From Rudanella paleaurantiibacter (GTDB lineage Bacteria; Bacteroidota; Bacteroidia; Cytophagales; Spirosomataceae): DNA of 64,000 nucleotides. The translations under genes were made by a program, and so were the position numbers. The stretch lies in NCBI RefSeq assembly GCF_009184635.1, contig NZ_WELI01000002.1, positions 248,001-312,000 on the forward strand, given 5' to 3'. Position 1 is the stretch's first letter. Each line of letters begins with the position of its first letter. Shown piece after piece: positions 26,362 through 34,907 of this stretch. The notes beneath the pieces were generated by a model. It did not search any database and was not told the DNA's origin. It was given only the letters and a program-made list of their open reading frames with translations.

Positions 26362-26667
26362 TTAAGCAAACACTCTGACATCAATCAGAATTACGACATT
26401 CTCTTCCTCAATGTATTTATATACTATTAGGAGAGCCGGAATGTCACTTACTGGTAGCTCCTCTGTACGCCAAATACAATAACCATTTGCGTAATCCTGA
26501 AAGGCCTTAGGGTTGCGCTGAAGTGCCCAATCAATTGCATCGTCGAGTTCTCCAACACGACTGTATTCTTTCTCTAGTCGGCGAATCTTTTCAGTGAAAA
26601 CATTCTCTCTAATTATTTGACATAAGTTCAAATTTAGAGATACTATCTTCTGCCCATCGGATATCAT
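26362..26667 (-). CDS. Putative toxin partner of a Panacea antitoxin
   Basis: 101 aa. Helical, charged N-terminal half (NVFTEKIRRLEKEYSRVGELDDAIDWALQRNP), then a beta-rich end (YCIWRTEELPVSDIPALLIVYKYIEEENVVILIDVRVFA). The layout helix, 'W/L-rNP..F', then a run of strands ending in Ile/Leu-Ile resembles RelE/ParE-size ribonuclease toxins, but I see no catalytic signature and do not assign an activity. The start ATG 26667 overlaps the antitoxin end by 59 nt; a TTG about 36 nt further in is possible. Toxin identity is inferred mainly from the partner. Confidence 0.6.
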   Translation of the reverse strand: MISDGQKIVSLNLNLCQIIRENVFTEKIRRLEKEYSRVGELDDAIDWALQRNPKAFQDYANGYCIWRTEELPVSDIPALLIVYKYIEEENVVILIDVRVFA

Positions 26668-27175
26668 CTTCTGATATGGGTTTTGAAGTTAATAAACATG
26701 TGAAGAACGGTAGCTCTTCGTTGATGCGCGCAAATTTCCAAGCAATCAATTGATGTGTCATATTACTGATGTCTGCTGCACTTTTAGTACAAAAACTGTT
26801 GATCACTTTGTTTATAAGGACCAGCTCATCACTATCAAATTGACTCAACACAGGTTGACGCATAGGAATATGTCGTGTTTGAGTTTTACCAAATCTTTCA
26901 GTAACTCCCTCCGTGATATCCCCAGATCTTACTAAAGCATTCATAAGACAAAGAAACTGTGTAGGTTTAGGTGCTGGCCCAGAAGCCAGCTTAACATAGG
27001 TGAAGTTAGTCACCGGTTTACCAGTTCTCAGGTATGATTCACAGTCAATAAAGTAAAGTACTTTATTGAGAACTGTTGCTCCGTAAGTTGGCCTACTATG
27101 CAGCTTACTAGCTACATAGATCAGTAGCTCTTTTGTCTTGTGATCGACTAAAGACGGATTCTCGAAGAACGACAT
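26609..27175 (-). CDS. Panacea/SocA-domain (DUF4065-type) antitoxin
   Basis: 188 aa. The segment ATVLNKVLYFIDCESYLRTGKPVTNFTYVKLASGPAPKP (about 33-69) carries the Panacea hallmarks: K-LYF-D, G-P-T---Y, and the GPAP turn. By family knowledge this domain neutralises many unrelated toxins encoded beside it. It is the first gene of a two-gene unit; the toxin frame begins inside its 3' end. Both genes are clearly richer in A and T than neighbours (codons such as TTA, ATA, AAT are common), which suggests acquisition by transfer. Confidence 0.82.
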   Translation of the reverse strand: MSFFENPSLVDHKTKELLIYVASKLHSRPTYGATVLNKVLYFIDCESYLRTGKPVTNFTYVKLASGPAPKPTQFLCLMNALVRSGDITEGVTERFGKTQTRHIPMRQPVLSQFDSDELVLINKVINSFCTKSAADISNMTHQLIAWKFARINEELPFFTCLLTSKPISEDDIRWAEDSISKFELMSNN

Positions 27176-27435
27176 GACTCCAGGGTATTATATTTTTTGT
27201 CAAATTTTACGCATATCTCCTTACAAACAAAACTTTTAAGTAGCTTTTCGTAACCAACTCAAAATCAGCACTTGACAAAAAAAATGTTACCCTGTTCAGT
27301 ACTAGACAACAAGAACATTGGAGCTATGGTCAATTAAGCCATAAGACAAAAAATGGTTCGCCTGCTCATCAATGCACCGTTGTATAAATAACTAATACTG
27401 AGATTAGCCCAAACCTTTTGCACTATTTCAGTTTA

Positions 27436-29907
27436 TTAGCTCCCGCACATTTCGCAGCCTTCGGGGTCGTCGAGCGAGCACTGCATAGCTGCATAGGCCA
27501 TATCCGTGTCCGACACCACCGGCACCGGTTGAGCCGCAGCCTGTACTTTGGCGTAGCCAACGTAGTCGAGCGGCTTCTCAACGGGGGCGGTTTCGGCCAT
27601 AGCAGGCTCAATCTGCACCTCGGCCTGCGGCTGTACCACCGTGAACTTCACGGCATCGGTAGCGGCCTTGGTACGGAGGTAATACATACCTGTTTTCAGA
27701 CCGGCTTTCCAGGCGTAGAAGTGCATCGACGTCAGTTTACCGAAGTTGGGGTCCTGAATGTGAATATTCAGCGACTGCGACTGACAGATGTACGCGCCCC
27801 GGTCGGCAGCCATATCGATGATATGCTTCTGCTTGATCTCCCAAACCGTTTTGTACAGGTCTTTGATGTTCTGCGGAATGCCCGGAATCTGCTGAATTGA
27901 GCCGTTGGCCAACACGAGGTTGTTCTTCATGGTCTCGTTCCAGAGGCCCAGCTTCACAAGGTCGCGGAGCAGGTGCTTGTTGACCACGATAAACTCGCCC
28001 GACAATACGCGCCGGGTGTAGATGTTGCTCGTGTAGGGTTCGAAGCACTCGTTGTTACCCAGAATCTGACTGGTTGAAGCAGTCGGCATCGGAGCCAGCA
28101 GGAGCGAGTTACGCACGCCATGCTCTACAACGTCTTTCCGCAGCGATTCCCAATCCCAACGGCCCGACTTAGGCGATGTGCCCCACATATCGAACTGGAA
28201 CTGACCTTCCGAAATGGGTGAGCCTTTCCAGGTTTCGTAGGGGCCGTCTACTTTCGCCAGCTCCATCGAAGCCATCATCGACCCGAAGTAGATGGTTTCA
28301 AAAATATCTTCGTTCAGTCGGCGGGCTTCATCCGACTCAAACGGCATCCGCAACATAATGAACGCATCGGCCAGTCCCTGCACACCCAACCCGATGGGGC
28401 GGTGCCGCATGTTCGACCGGCGGGCCTCCTCTACGGGGTAGTAGTTGAGGTCGATAATCTTGTTGAGGTTGCGGGTTACTACCTTCGTTACCTCATACAG
28501 TTTCTGGTGATCGAAGCGCAGGATACCATCTTCGCCCCGGTTGATGAACTTCGGCAGGGCTATCGAGGCCAGGTTACACACCGCCACTTCGTCGGGCGAG
28601 GTGTACTCCATAATCTCGGTACACAGGTTCGACGACTTAATCGTACCGAGGTTTTTCTGGTTCGATTTCCGGTTGGCCGAATCCTTAAACAGCATATAGG
28701 GCGTGCCGGTCTCGGTCTGCGATTGCAGAATCTCGAACCACAGGTCCTGCGCCTTAATGGTTTTACGGGCCCGGCCTTCGCGCTCGTACCGGGTGTACAG
28801 TTCTTCAAACTCCTCGCCGTAGCAGTCGCTCAGGCCGGGGCACTCGTGCGGGCAAAACAGCGACCAAACGTCGTCGTCTTCTACCCGCTTCATAAACAGA
28901 TCGGGCGTCCAGAGGGCGTAGAACAAGTCGCGGGCGCGGACTTCTTCTTTCCCGTTGTTTTTCTTCAGTTGCAGAAAATCGAAGATGTCGGCATGCCAGG
29001 GCTCCAGATACACGGCAAACGAACCTTTGCGCTTACCGCCCCCCTGATCCACGTAACGGGCCGTGTCGTTGAACACGCGCAACATGGGCACAATCCCGTT
29101 GGAGGTTCCGTTAGTGCCTTTGATATAGGTACCCGTAGCCCGGACGTTGTGAATGCTTAGACCAATGCCCCCAGCCGACTGCGAGATTTTGGCGGTCTGC
29201 TTCAGGGTGTCGTAAATGCCCTCGATGCTGTCGTCTTTCATCGTCAGCAGGAAGCAACTCGACATTTGCGGCTTGGGCGTACCCGCGTTGAACAGAGTCG
29301 GGGTAGCGTGGGTAAACCACTTTTCCGACAGCAGGTTGTAGGTCTCAACGGCCGCTTCAATATCGTCCATATGAATACCGACGGCTACGCGCATGAGCAT
29401 ATGCTGCGGGCGCTCAGCGATGCGACCATCCAGTTTGAGCAGGTACGATTTTTCGAGCGTCTTGTAGCCGAAATAATCATAGCCATAGTCCCGGTCGTAG
29501 ATGATGGTCGAGTCGAGAAAAGCCGCGTGTTTCCGCACCACGTCATACACCTCTTTCGAGATCAGAGCCGCGTTTTCGCCGGTCTTCGGATCTACATATT
29601 GGTAGAGTTTTTTGATGGTACCCGAAAACGACTTATTGGTTTCCTTGTGCAGGTTCGAAATGGCGATCCGGGCGGCAAGGATGGCGTAATCGGGGTGCCG
29701 GGTGGTCATCGAAGCCGCCGTTTCGGCAGCGAGGTTGTCGAGTTCGGTGGTTTTTACGCCATCGTACAATCCATTGACAACTTTCATGGCGACTTCGACC
29801 GGCTGTACGTACGCGGCATCGAGGCCGTAGCACAGCTTTTCAATGCGGGCGGTGATCTTGTCGAACTTCACCGACTCTCGTCGGCCATCGCGTTTAATTA
29901 CAAACAT
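27436..29907 (-). CDS. nrdA: Ribonucleoside-diphosphate reductase class I, alpha subunit
   Basis: Reduces ribonucleotides to deoxyribonucleotides. 823 aa. N-terminal ATP-cone ([23 protein letters not shown], about 2-90), then [19 protein letters not shown] (redox Cys), [18 protein letters not shown], the NLCTEI radical-site motif (Asn, Cys, Glu), [19 protein letters not shown], and the C-terminal GCEMCGS pair that passes electrons from thioredoxin or glutaredoxin. The tail before it (about 765-810) is a flexible Ala/Pro/Val linker. nrdB is not next to it, which is less usual. The ATP-cone implies dATP inhibition. Two perfect 20-bp repeats lie upstream. Confidence 0.98.
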   Translation of the reverse strand: MFVIKRDGRRESVKFDKITARIEKLCYGLDAAYVQPVEVAMKVVNGLYDGVKTTELDNLAAETAASMTTRHPDYAILAARIAISNLHKETNKSFSGTIKKLYQYVDPKTGENAALISKEVYDVVRKHAAFLDSTIIYDRDYGYDYFGYKTLEKSYLLKLDGRIAERPQHMLMRVAVGIHMDDIEAAVETYNLLSEKWFTHATPTLFNAGTPKPQMSSCFLLTMKDDSIEGIYDTLKQTAKISQSAGGIGLSIHNVRATGTYIKGTNGTSNGIVPMLRVFNDTARYVDQGGGKRKGSFAVYLEPWHADIFDFLQLKKNNGKEEVRARDLFYALWTPDLFMKRVEDDDVWSLFCPHECPGLSDCYGEEFEELYTRYEREGRARKTIKAQDLWFEILQSQTETGTPYMLFKDSANRKSNQKNLGTIKSSNLCTEIMEYTSPDEVAVCNLASIALPKFINRGEDGILRFDHQKLYEVTKVVTRNLNKIIDLNYYPVEEARRSNMRHRPIGLGVQGLADAFIMLRMPFESDEARRLNEDIFETIYFGSMMASMELAKVDGPYETWKGSPISEGQFQFDMWGTSPKSGRWDWESLRKDVVEHGVRNSLLLAPMPTASTSQILGNNECFEPYTSNIYTRRVLSGEFIVVNKHLLRDLVKLGLWNETMKNNLVLANGSIQQIPGIPQNIKDLYKTVWEIKQKHIIDMAADRGAYICQSQSLNIHIQDPNFGKLTSMHFYAWKAGLKTGMYYLRTKAATDAVKFTVVQPQAEVQIEPAMAETAPVEKPLDYVGYAKVQAAAQPVPVVSDTDMAYAAMQCSLDDPEGCEMCGS

Positions 29908-29938
29908 GAGCGTGGTATTTTGTTCGGTTTATATCAAC

Positions 29939-29978
29939 TTTAATGGTAAAAGCACTTATTTAATGGTAAAAGCACTTA
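29939..29978 (-). promoter_or_regulatory. Tandem 20-bp direct repeat upstream of nrdA
   Basis: TTTAATGGTAAAAGCACTTA occurs twice without a gap (29939-29958 and 29959-29978), starting 32 nt before the nrdA ATG. A 20-bp period is about two helical turns, as in paired operator sites. It does not resemble the NrdR box consensus that I know. Confidence 0.6.
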
Positions 29979-30319
29979 AGACTGCTTTTCCAAAATTGAA
30001 TTCGTGTTAACGGAATGTTAAAGGTACGCAAAAGCAGAGTGGCAGCTTGGGCCAGACAAGAAGTCCTTTGAAAAGTCAAAGTCTTCTTTGCCCACGAACA
30101 AAAGGGTAAGCTCTAACTATTAGTCAGTTACAAAACCCTATCGTGTATTTGGCCTAAAAAAGATACCAGTGCTATGAGATCGAGAGGAAGGTGGTGCCGA
30201 GCGAAGAGGCTGCGAGGTCGTTCGGTAGTGGAAAAATAGTGAACAAACCCTAAAAAAGCCAATCGTAACTTGCTCATGTTTAGCGTATGGCTATGTTTTA
30301 GAATTATACTTTCAAAAGC

Positions 30320-30350
30320 TTGGCGATCAAGCCAAAACTCTCTAATTTTG
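30320..30350 (+). promoter_or_regulatory. rpmE promoter
   Basis: TTG at 30320-30322, 20 nt, then TAATTTTG at 30343-30350: the best match in the window to the Bacteroidota -33/-7 promoter. It predicts a leader of about 45-50 nt. Confidence 0.75.
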
Positions 30351-30354
30351 CACT

Positions 30355-30382
30355 CCTTTTCGGTCGGAAACCGAGAAGCAGC
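30355..30382 (+). promoter_or_regulatory. Small stem-loop in the rpmE leader
   Basis: CTTTTCGGT pairs with ACCGAGAAG (one G-T pair) around CGGAA, within the predicted 5' leader. Ribosomal-protein leaders often fold to bind their own product, but nothing more specific can be claimed here. Confidence 0.3.
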
Positions 30383-30403
30383 ACGAAAAACTGGCATAAC
30401 AGC

Positions 30404-30646
30404 ATGAAAAAGGGCATTCACCCAGAATACCGCGATGTGGTATTCCACGACCTGTCGAGCGATTACAAATTTATTACCCGCTCAACGGTTCAAACCAAAG
30501 ACAGCATCGAGTTCGAAGGCGCGACTTACCCGCTCGTGAAAATCGAAGTTAGCTCGCAGTCGCACCCATTCTACACCGGCAAGAACGTACTGCTCGACAC
30601 GACCGGCCGCGTGGACAAGTTCCGCAAGCGTTACGGTACGAAGTAA
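30404..30646 (+). CDS. rpmE: Ribosomal protein L31, type B
   Basis: 80-aa large-subunit protein. [31 protein letters not shown] and [28 protein letters not shown] are characteristic. It lacks the zinc-binding cysteines of type A L31, so it is the zinc-independent form. ATG 30404 is chosen; the frame is open upstream but that part covers the promoter and leader. A strong terminator follows, so it is monocistronic. Confidence 0.97.
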   Translation: MKKGIHPEYRDVVFHDLSSDYKFITRSTVQTKDSIEFEGATYPLVKIEVSSQSHPFYTGKNVLLDTTGRVDKFRKRYGTK

Positions 30647-30665
30647 GTATTACGCTTTCCGATAC

Positions 30666-30706
30666 AACCGGCCCCCAAACACATCTGATGTATTTGGGGG
30701 CCGGTT
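30666..30706 (+). terminator. rpmE terminator
   Basis: AACCGGCCCCCAAA (30666-30679) and its complement (30693-30706) with a 13-nt loop, followed by TGTTTT. Confidence 0.85.
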
Positions 30707-30967
30707 TGTTTTACAACCAGCCTGTCGAAAGCTCACTTCTCTCGATAAAGCCCTTCAATACCGTATCCAAATAATTCAATAAATACCCGAACTTATCCCT
30801 ACTTACCTACGAAAAATAGTATTTAGGCCCTGCCGTAGCCGCATCGCAAAATCTTAGCCTTACTTTTGCGTTAAAGTTTTGGGCATGTAATGACCCATGT
30901 CGGGTGTACACAGATCAGGTCAATCAGTCTACGTACATCGGGCGTTCGTCATTATACACTAATAGAC
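30707..30967. other. Intergenic region upstream of the Ig-like gene
   Basis: AT-richer spacer with a TACTTTTG box at 30861-30868, about 100 nt before the chosen ATG. No other feature seen. Confidence 0.5.
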
Positions 30968-32560
30968 ATGATTCTATCCGCTGGACGTTTCTTCTTTCTT
31001 TCGATTAGTTTATTACTGGCAATCCGGGCTGTTGGGCAAGACGGCAAGCCCCTGCAACTGGTGCTGCCCACGTCGGGCAACTGGAACGAGGTGGCTGAAG
31101 GCAGCACCCTGCGGTTTACGCTGAAAGCCACCGGTGGCAAAAGCGACAGCCTGTACTATTCGCTCGCGCAGGGTCGGCTGGATGGCATGCAGTTTGACTC
31201 AACGGGGCGCTTCGCGTGGAAACCCGATTTCGACCTGGCCGACCGGATTCAGACCACCCGCACCGTACCGCTGTTGTTTGAGGTTCGCAACCGGGCGGGT
31301 GAGTCGGCTACGCAAACCGTCGAACTGAAAGTACAGCATGTGAACCGGCCGCCGGTAATTAACGAACTCCGCCCGTTCTATGTGCGCTACCGTACGCAGA
31401 ACGTGTACAAGCTCGACAGCGAGCAGGTACGCGACGAAGACGGCGACCCACTCGTGTTTATCCCGATTGCCGATCAGATGCCCGAAGGAGCCAAGCTGAC
31501 GGCACAGGGCGAATGGAGCTGGACCCTCTCGCAGAATCAGTTTAACCGCCTGAAAGAAAAACCGCTGTACATTGAATTCTGGGTGGAAGACCAGCCCGCC
31601 AAAAGCCGCACTAAGGGCCGGCTAAAAGTGGAACCTACCCTCATGGATTTGCCGCCCGATATTCAGGTAGTACCGGGCGAAGCCCGCTACCGGCTCCGCG
31701 AAAACGCGTCGGTCAACCTCAAGTTTTACCTGTCAGACCCCAACGGCGACGAAGACATTGCCACGTTCGATTTTCTGAGCGACAACCAGTCGATCCCGAA
31801 AAGTGCGCTGGTACGGAATACGCCCAATCAGTACGAGTTTATCTGGAAACCCGGCTACGATTTTGTGAAAGACCCGTATGATACGCTGCAAACCACCCTG
31901 ACGTTTTACGTGCTCGACAAGGCGCAGAACCGCGACGAGCGCCGAATTACGTTTACCGTAGTCAATGCCATCAATGAGGAAGCCAAAGACCGGTACCTGT
32001 ACGCCCAATACCGGCAACAGATGGTAACGGCCTGGAACCTGATTGAGCAGATGGCCGAGAAGGAGGAAGAACTAAAGCACAGCTACCGCAAGGCCAAAAA
32101 AGGCAAGCGTAATCGCTCGGTTGCCAATGCCTCGCTGGGTGCCGTAACCGGTGTGACCCCGGCCATTACGGGCGCCAGTACAAGCCCCAACGCCCAGAAA
32201 AACGGACGTTTAGTGTCGGCCGTGGGTGGTACGGCCGTACTTACCATGGGTACGCTCGAAGCAACCGAAGTGGTGGGTAAGTCGATGAAAGACTTGCTCG
32301 ACCGGTACAACTACGTACTGGGCAAGAAAAGCGAGATTCAGAACAAGGGCGATGTATTTGCGCGGGAGTTTGCGCTCAAATCGTCGCGTCGGACGAATGA
32401 GTTTGTCAAGCGTCTCGACGATTTCCGGGCGTCGATGAACATCAGCGGGCTGGTTGCGCTCGAACTTGACGCGGGCTGGCAGAACAAAAAAGAAGCCACC
32501 GACCGGGCCATAAAGCGGGTATTCAAGGATTTTGCTCCGCTCGAAGGCGAAGAACAGTAA
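30968..32560 (+). CDS. Secreted multi-Ig-like protein with helical C-terminal domain, unknown function
   Basis: 530 aa. Signal peptide about 1-24 (FFFLSISLLLAIRAVGQ). Three cadherin/Ig-like segments follow (about 27-130, 131-225, 226-335), each with the motif pair LxFxLxA..G and F.W.P..D (FAWKPDFDLAD, WSWTLSQNQF, FIWKPGYDF). Phrases PPVINELRP and DEDGDPL/DPNGDED are typical calcium-binding linkers. From about 337 the protein turns helical and basic (EEELKHSYRKAKKGKRNR), then has a Gly/Ala/Thr-rich hydrophobic stretch (about 380-440) and a coiled end. Probably surface-associated. The longer frame from 30890 lacks a signal peptide. Confidence 0.75.
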   Translation: MILSAGRFFFLSISLLLAIRAVGQDGKPLQLVLPTSGNWNEVAEGSTLRFTLKATGGKSDSLYYSLAQGRLDGMQFDSTGRFAWKPDFDLADRIQTTRTVPLLFEVRNRAGESATQTVELKVQHVNRPPVINELRPFYVRYRTQNVYKLDSEQVRDEDGDPLVFIPIADQMPEGAKLTAQGEWSWTLSQNQFNRLKEKPLYIEFWVEDQPAKSRTKGRLKVEPTLMDLPPDIQVVPGEARYRLRENASVNLKFYLSDPNGDEDIATFDFLSDNQSIPKSALVRNTPNQYEFIWKPGYDFVKDPYDTLQTTLTFYVLDKAQNRDERRITFTVVNAINEEAKDRYLYAQYRQQMVTAWNLIEQMAEKEEELKHSYRKAKKGKRNRSVANASLGAVTGVTPAITGASTSPNAQKNGRLVSAVGGTAVLTMGTLEATEVVGKSMKDLLDRYNYVLGKKSEIQNKGDVFAREFALKSSRRTNEFVKRLDDFRASMNISGLVALELDAGWQNKKEATDRAIKRVFKDFAPLEGEEQ

Positions 32561-32589
32561 ACCAATGGCCTTGCCCAACCGCACTACCC

Positions 32590-32910
32590 TTATTGGGTGA
32601 GTTGCCGGTCGAGCAAGGCCATCGTTATTTCGTTGGGCGGCCCTTCCTGCCGCCATCGTTCGGTGCCCTGTTGCACCAGCACCAGTGTCGGAAACTGCCG
32701 AATATCAAAGCTCTGCACCACCTCGGGGTGATTGGCCTGTTCTACTTTCAGCACCCGCAGCGCCCCGGCCGACCGTTGTTTGATGGCTTCGGCCCAATCG
32801 GTCAGGTGCGAACGCTGCCAGTCGGTGCGGTCGGGCGGCATAAAAATCAACAACACGGTCGATTTGGCCGGCACCCGTATGGGTTGTATCTCGCTATTAC
32901 CGGGATGCAT
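32590..32910 (-). CDS. Small thioredoxin-fold protein without the CXXC motif
   Basis: 106 aa. VLLIFMPPDRTDWQRSHLTDWAEAI occupies the place where thioredoxins carry WCGPC; here no cysteine is present at all. The second half VLKVEQANHPEVVQSFDIRQFPTLVLVQQGTERWRQEG is typical thioredoxin fold, with cis-Pro in FPTL. It therefore cannot do dithiol chemistry and may be a binding or scaffold protein. Convergent with the Ig-like gene (30-nt gap). Start assumed ATG 32910. Confidence 0.7.
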   Translation of the reverse strand: MHPGNSEIQPIRVPAKSTVLLIFMPPDRTDWQRSHLTDWAEAIKQRSAGALRVLKVEQANHPEVVQSFDIRQFPTLVLVQQGTERWRQEGPPNEITMALLDRQLTQ

Positions 32911-33042
32911 GAATGGTTCCGTCTGACGCCACCGCGTTTTGCGCAGCGCATAATATCCTCAGTACGAAATTACTCACCGGCTTTTGAGCAAACCCTGATC
33001 TTTATCAGGCCCGAAACTGATTTTTGTTACCCTGTAGCTCGG

Positions 33043-33804
33043 TTAGCCAGCGGTCATGCCGCCATCCATCTGAAGGGCCTGCCCGGTACAGAAAGCGTTT
33101 TCGTCGGCGCAGAGCCACAAAATAGCCTGAGCAATATCGGTCGGCTCCCCAAACCGCCCCATCGGAATTACCCGGCGCATCCGGTCTTCCATGCCCGGCG
33201 CTATATCAATCAGCGACTGCACCATGGCCGAATGCGTGTAGACTGGGCAAATAGCGTTGACCCGAATTTTCTGGCGAGCATACTCCAGCGCGGCCGTCTT
33301 CGTGAGCCCAACAACGGCATGTTTGGAGGCACTGTAAGGCGCGCCCATGGGCATACCACGCACCCCGGCAATACTGGCCACGTTGACAATCCGGCCTCCT
33401 TCGGGCTGGGTGAGCATCTGCCGAATCTGAGCCTGCATGCCGTAAAACACACTGCCCACGTTGACGGCCATCATCTGATCGAAGTCGGCGGGGGTTTGGT
33501 CAAGTAATTTGGCAAAGCGCCCACCAATACCGGCGTTGTTGATCCCAATATCCAGCCGCCCGTAGCGGGCCACGGTTTGGTCGACAAGGGCTTGCACCTG
33601 CTCAGGCTGGGCCACGTCGCACCGGATATAAACGACCTCGCCCCCGGCCTGGGTAATCTGCTCGACGGTATCGCGGCCTCCTTCGTCATTAATGTCGGAT
33701 ACCACGACACGGGCACCCGCCTGCGCAAAGGCCAAGGCCGTGGCCCGGCCAATACCCGATCCGGCCCCGGTTACGAGCGCTATTTGATTCGTAAAAGAAG
33801 TCAT
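33043..33804 (-). CDS. Short-chain dehydrogenase/reductase
   Basis: 253 aa, classical SDR. NAD(P) site TGAGSGIGRA (12-21), NNAG (about 88-91), catalytic Ser in IVNVASIAGV, and YSASK (Tyr, Lys). Asp in VVVSDIND after the second strand suggests NAD preference. Substrate unknown; the C-terminal GQALQMDGGMTAG is standard. Single gene on the minus strand. Confidence 0.93.
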   Translation of the reverse strand: MTSFTNQIALVTGAGSGIGRATALAFAQAGARVVVSDINDEGGRDTVEQITQAGGEVVYIRCDVAQPEQVQALVDQTVARYGRLDIGINNAGIGGRFAKLLDQTPADFDQMMAVNVGSVFYGMQAQIRQMLTQPEGGRIVNVASIAGVRGMPMGAPYSASKHAVVGLTKTAALEYARQKIRVNAICPVYTHSAMVQSLIDIAPGMEDRMRRVIPMGRFGEPTDIAQAILWLCADENAFCTGQALQMDGGMTAG

Positions 33805-33883
33805 TGGAGCTTAGTTTGTTTAAGCGCAAAGATGTCAAAAGATGGGTTAAATCCGTGTTGCCATTCCCCCGCTTCGGCAATCT

Positions 33884-34783
33884 TCACCCCAGATTACGCA
33901 ACACCCGCTCAATACCGCTCAGATAACCCGACCCAAACAGGTTCAGGTGTACCAGCAGCGGGTAGAGGTTGTAAATCGGGACACGCTCGTCGAATCCGTC
34001 GCAGAGTGGAAAAGCCTCGTGGTAGGCTTCATAAAACCGGCTCTCGAACCCGCCAAATAAGCGGGTGAAAGCCAGTTCGGCCTCGCGGAAACCGTAATAC
34101 ACCGCCGGGTCGATGAGAGCGGGCGAACCGGCCTCCGTAACCAGCACATTGCCCGACCAAAAATCGCCGTGCAACAGGGCCGGCCGCTCATTGGGCAACA
34201 GGTCAGGGAGCCGGTCACGTAGCCGCAATAGCTTATCGTATAGCGTCTTATCTAGTAATCCCCGGTACAAGGCCATACCAGCCTGCGGGAGTAATCGCTG
34301 GTCGAAAAAGAACTCGAATCCGTTGACGGTAGGTGTATTGGCCTGTGGCAGACTACCAATGTAGTTATCGAACGACAACCCAAAACGGGCCTGGGTGTGG
34401 CTGTGCATCAGCGCCAGCGAGTGGCCGAGTTCATCCCAATAGGGCGTGTCGGGCGGCCCCGTATCGAGGTATTCGAGAATCAGGTACGCTTTGCCCTGTT
34501 GCTCCCCGTAGCCCACTACGGCCGGGATGCGGAAGGTTTCGGTATGTCGGAGGATTTCGAGACCGCGAGCTTCGGCTTCGAACAGATCGTGCCGGCCATC
34601 GACGTGTTGACTCAGCTCGTTCCACTTCACAAAGAAAACCCCTTCGGACGTAAAGACCTGCGCGGCCGTGTTAATGTCGCCCCCCGACAGAAACTGCGTT
34701 TCGATGACCTGTACCTCCTGCCCAAGCGCCAGAAATAGAATAGTTTCGAAAAAGGCGAATTGCTCATCTCCCCAAAAGGTCAT
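33884..34783 (-). CDS. Fructosamine/ketosamine-3-kinase family protein
   Basis: 299 aa. Phosphotransferase fold: VFFVKWNEL (ATP lysine), FEAEARGLEIL (Glu), catalytic loop LLHGDFWSGNVL (His-Gly-Asp) and metal Asp in ALIDPAVYYGFREAELAF, exactly the fructosamine-kinase pattern. The family phosphorylates sugar adducts on protein amines so they fall off, repairing glycation. ATG 34783 (MTFWGDEQ) is chosen over the longer frame. The gene is divergent from anmK. Confidence 0.92.
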   Translation of the reverse strand: MTFWGDEQFAFFETILFLALGQEVQVIETQFLSGGDINTAAQVFTSEGVFFVKWNELSQHVDGRHDLFEAEARGLEILRHTETFRIPAVVGYGEQQGKAYLILEYLDTGPPDTPYWDELGHSLALMHSHTQARFGLSFDNYIGSLPQANTPTVNGFEFFFDQRLLPQAGMALYRGLLDKTLYDKLLRLRDRLPDLLPNERPALLHGDFWSGNVLVTEAGSPALIDPAVYYGFREAELAFTRLFGGFESRFYEAYHEAFPLCDGFDERVPIYNLYPLLVHLNLFGSGYLSGIERVLRNLG

Positions 34784-34894
34784 GCCGATGTGGTTTGGAG
34801 TTTCAGACCGGGCTTCACGGGGCCAACACCTTACCGGAATCAGCACCACTCCGGGGCAATGCCGAAATAGCCCGCCTGAAACGGTTTAGTATCG

Positions 34895-34902
34895 TATTTT
34901 TG
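34895..34902 (+). promoter_or_regulatory. TAnnTTTG box immediately upstream of anmK
   Basis: TATTTTTG, 5 nt before the ATG; no clear -33 TTG. Confidence 0.4.
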
Positions 34903-34907
34903 CGCTG

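Larger units (their letters stand above)
29979..30403. other. Intergenic region between nrdA and rpmE
   Basis: About 425 bases between divergent genes. It contains an imperfect hairpin (about 30058-30089, AAGAAG/CTTCTT ends), the rpmE promoter and leader. A 106-codon minus-strand frame across 30128-30448 overlaps rpmE and looks spurious. Nothing else seen. Confidence 0.55.

Noticed and set aside
29908-29940. NrdR operator before nrdA
   Set aside because: No sequence close to the paired NrdR box consensus; only the unrelated 20-bp tandem repeat is present.
30128-30448. 106-codon minus-strand frame before rpmE
   Set aside because: Overlaps the rpmE promoter, leader and first codons; composition does not look like a protein family.
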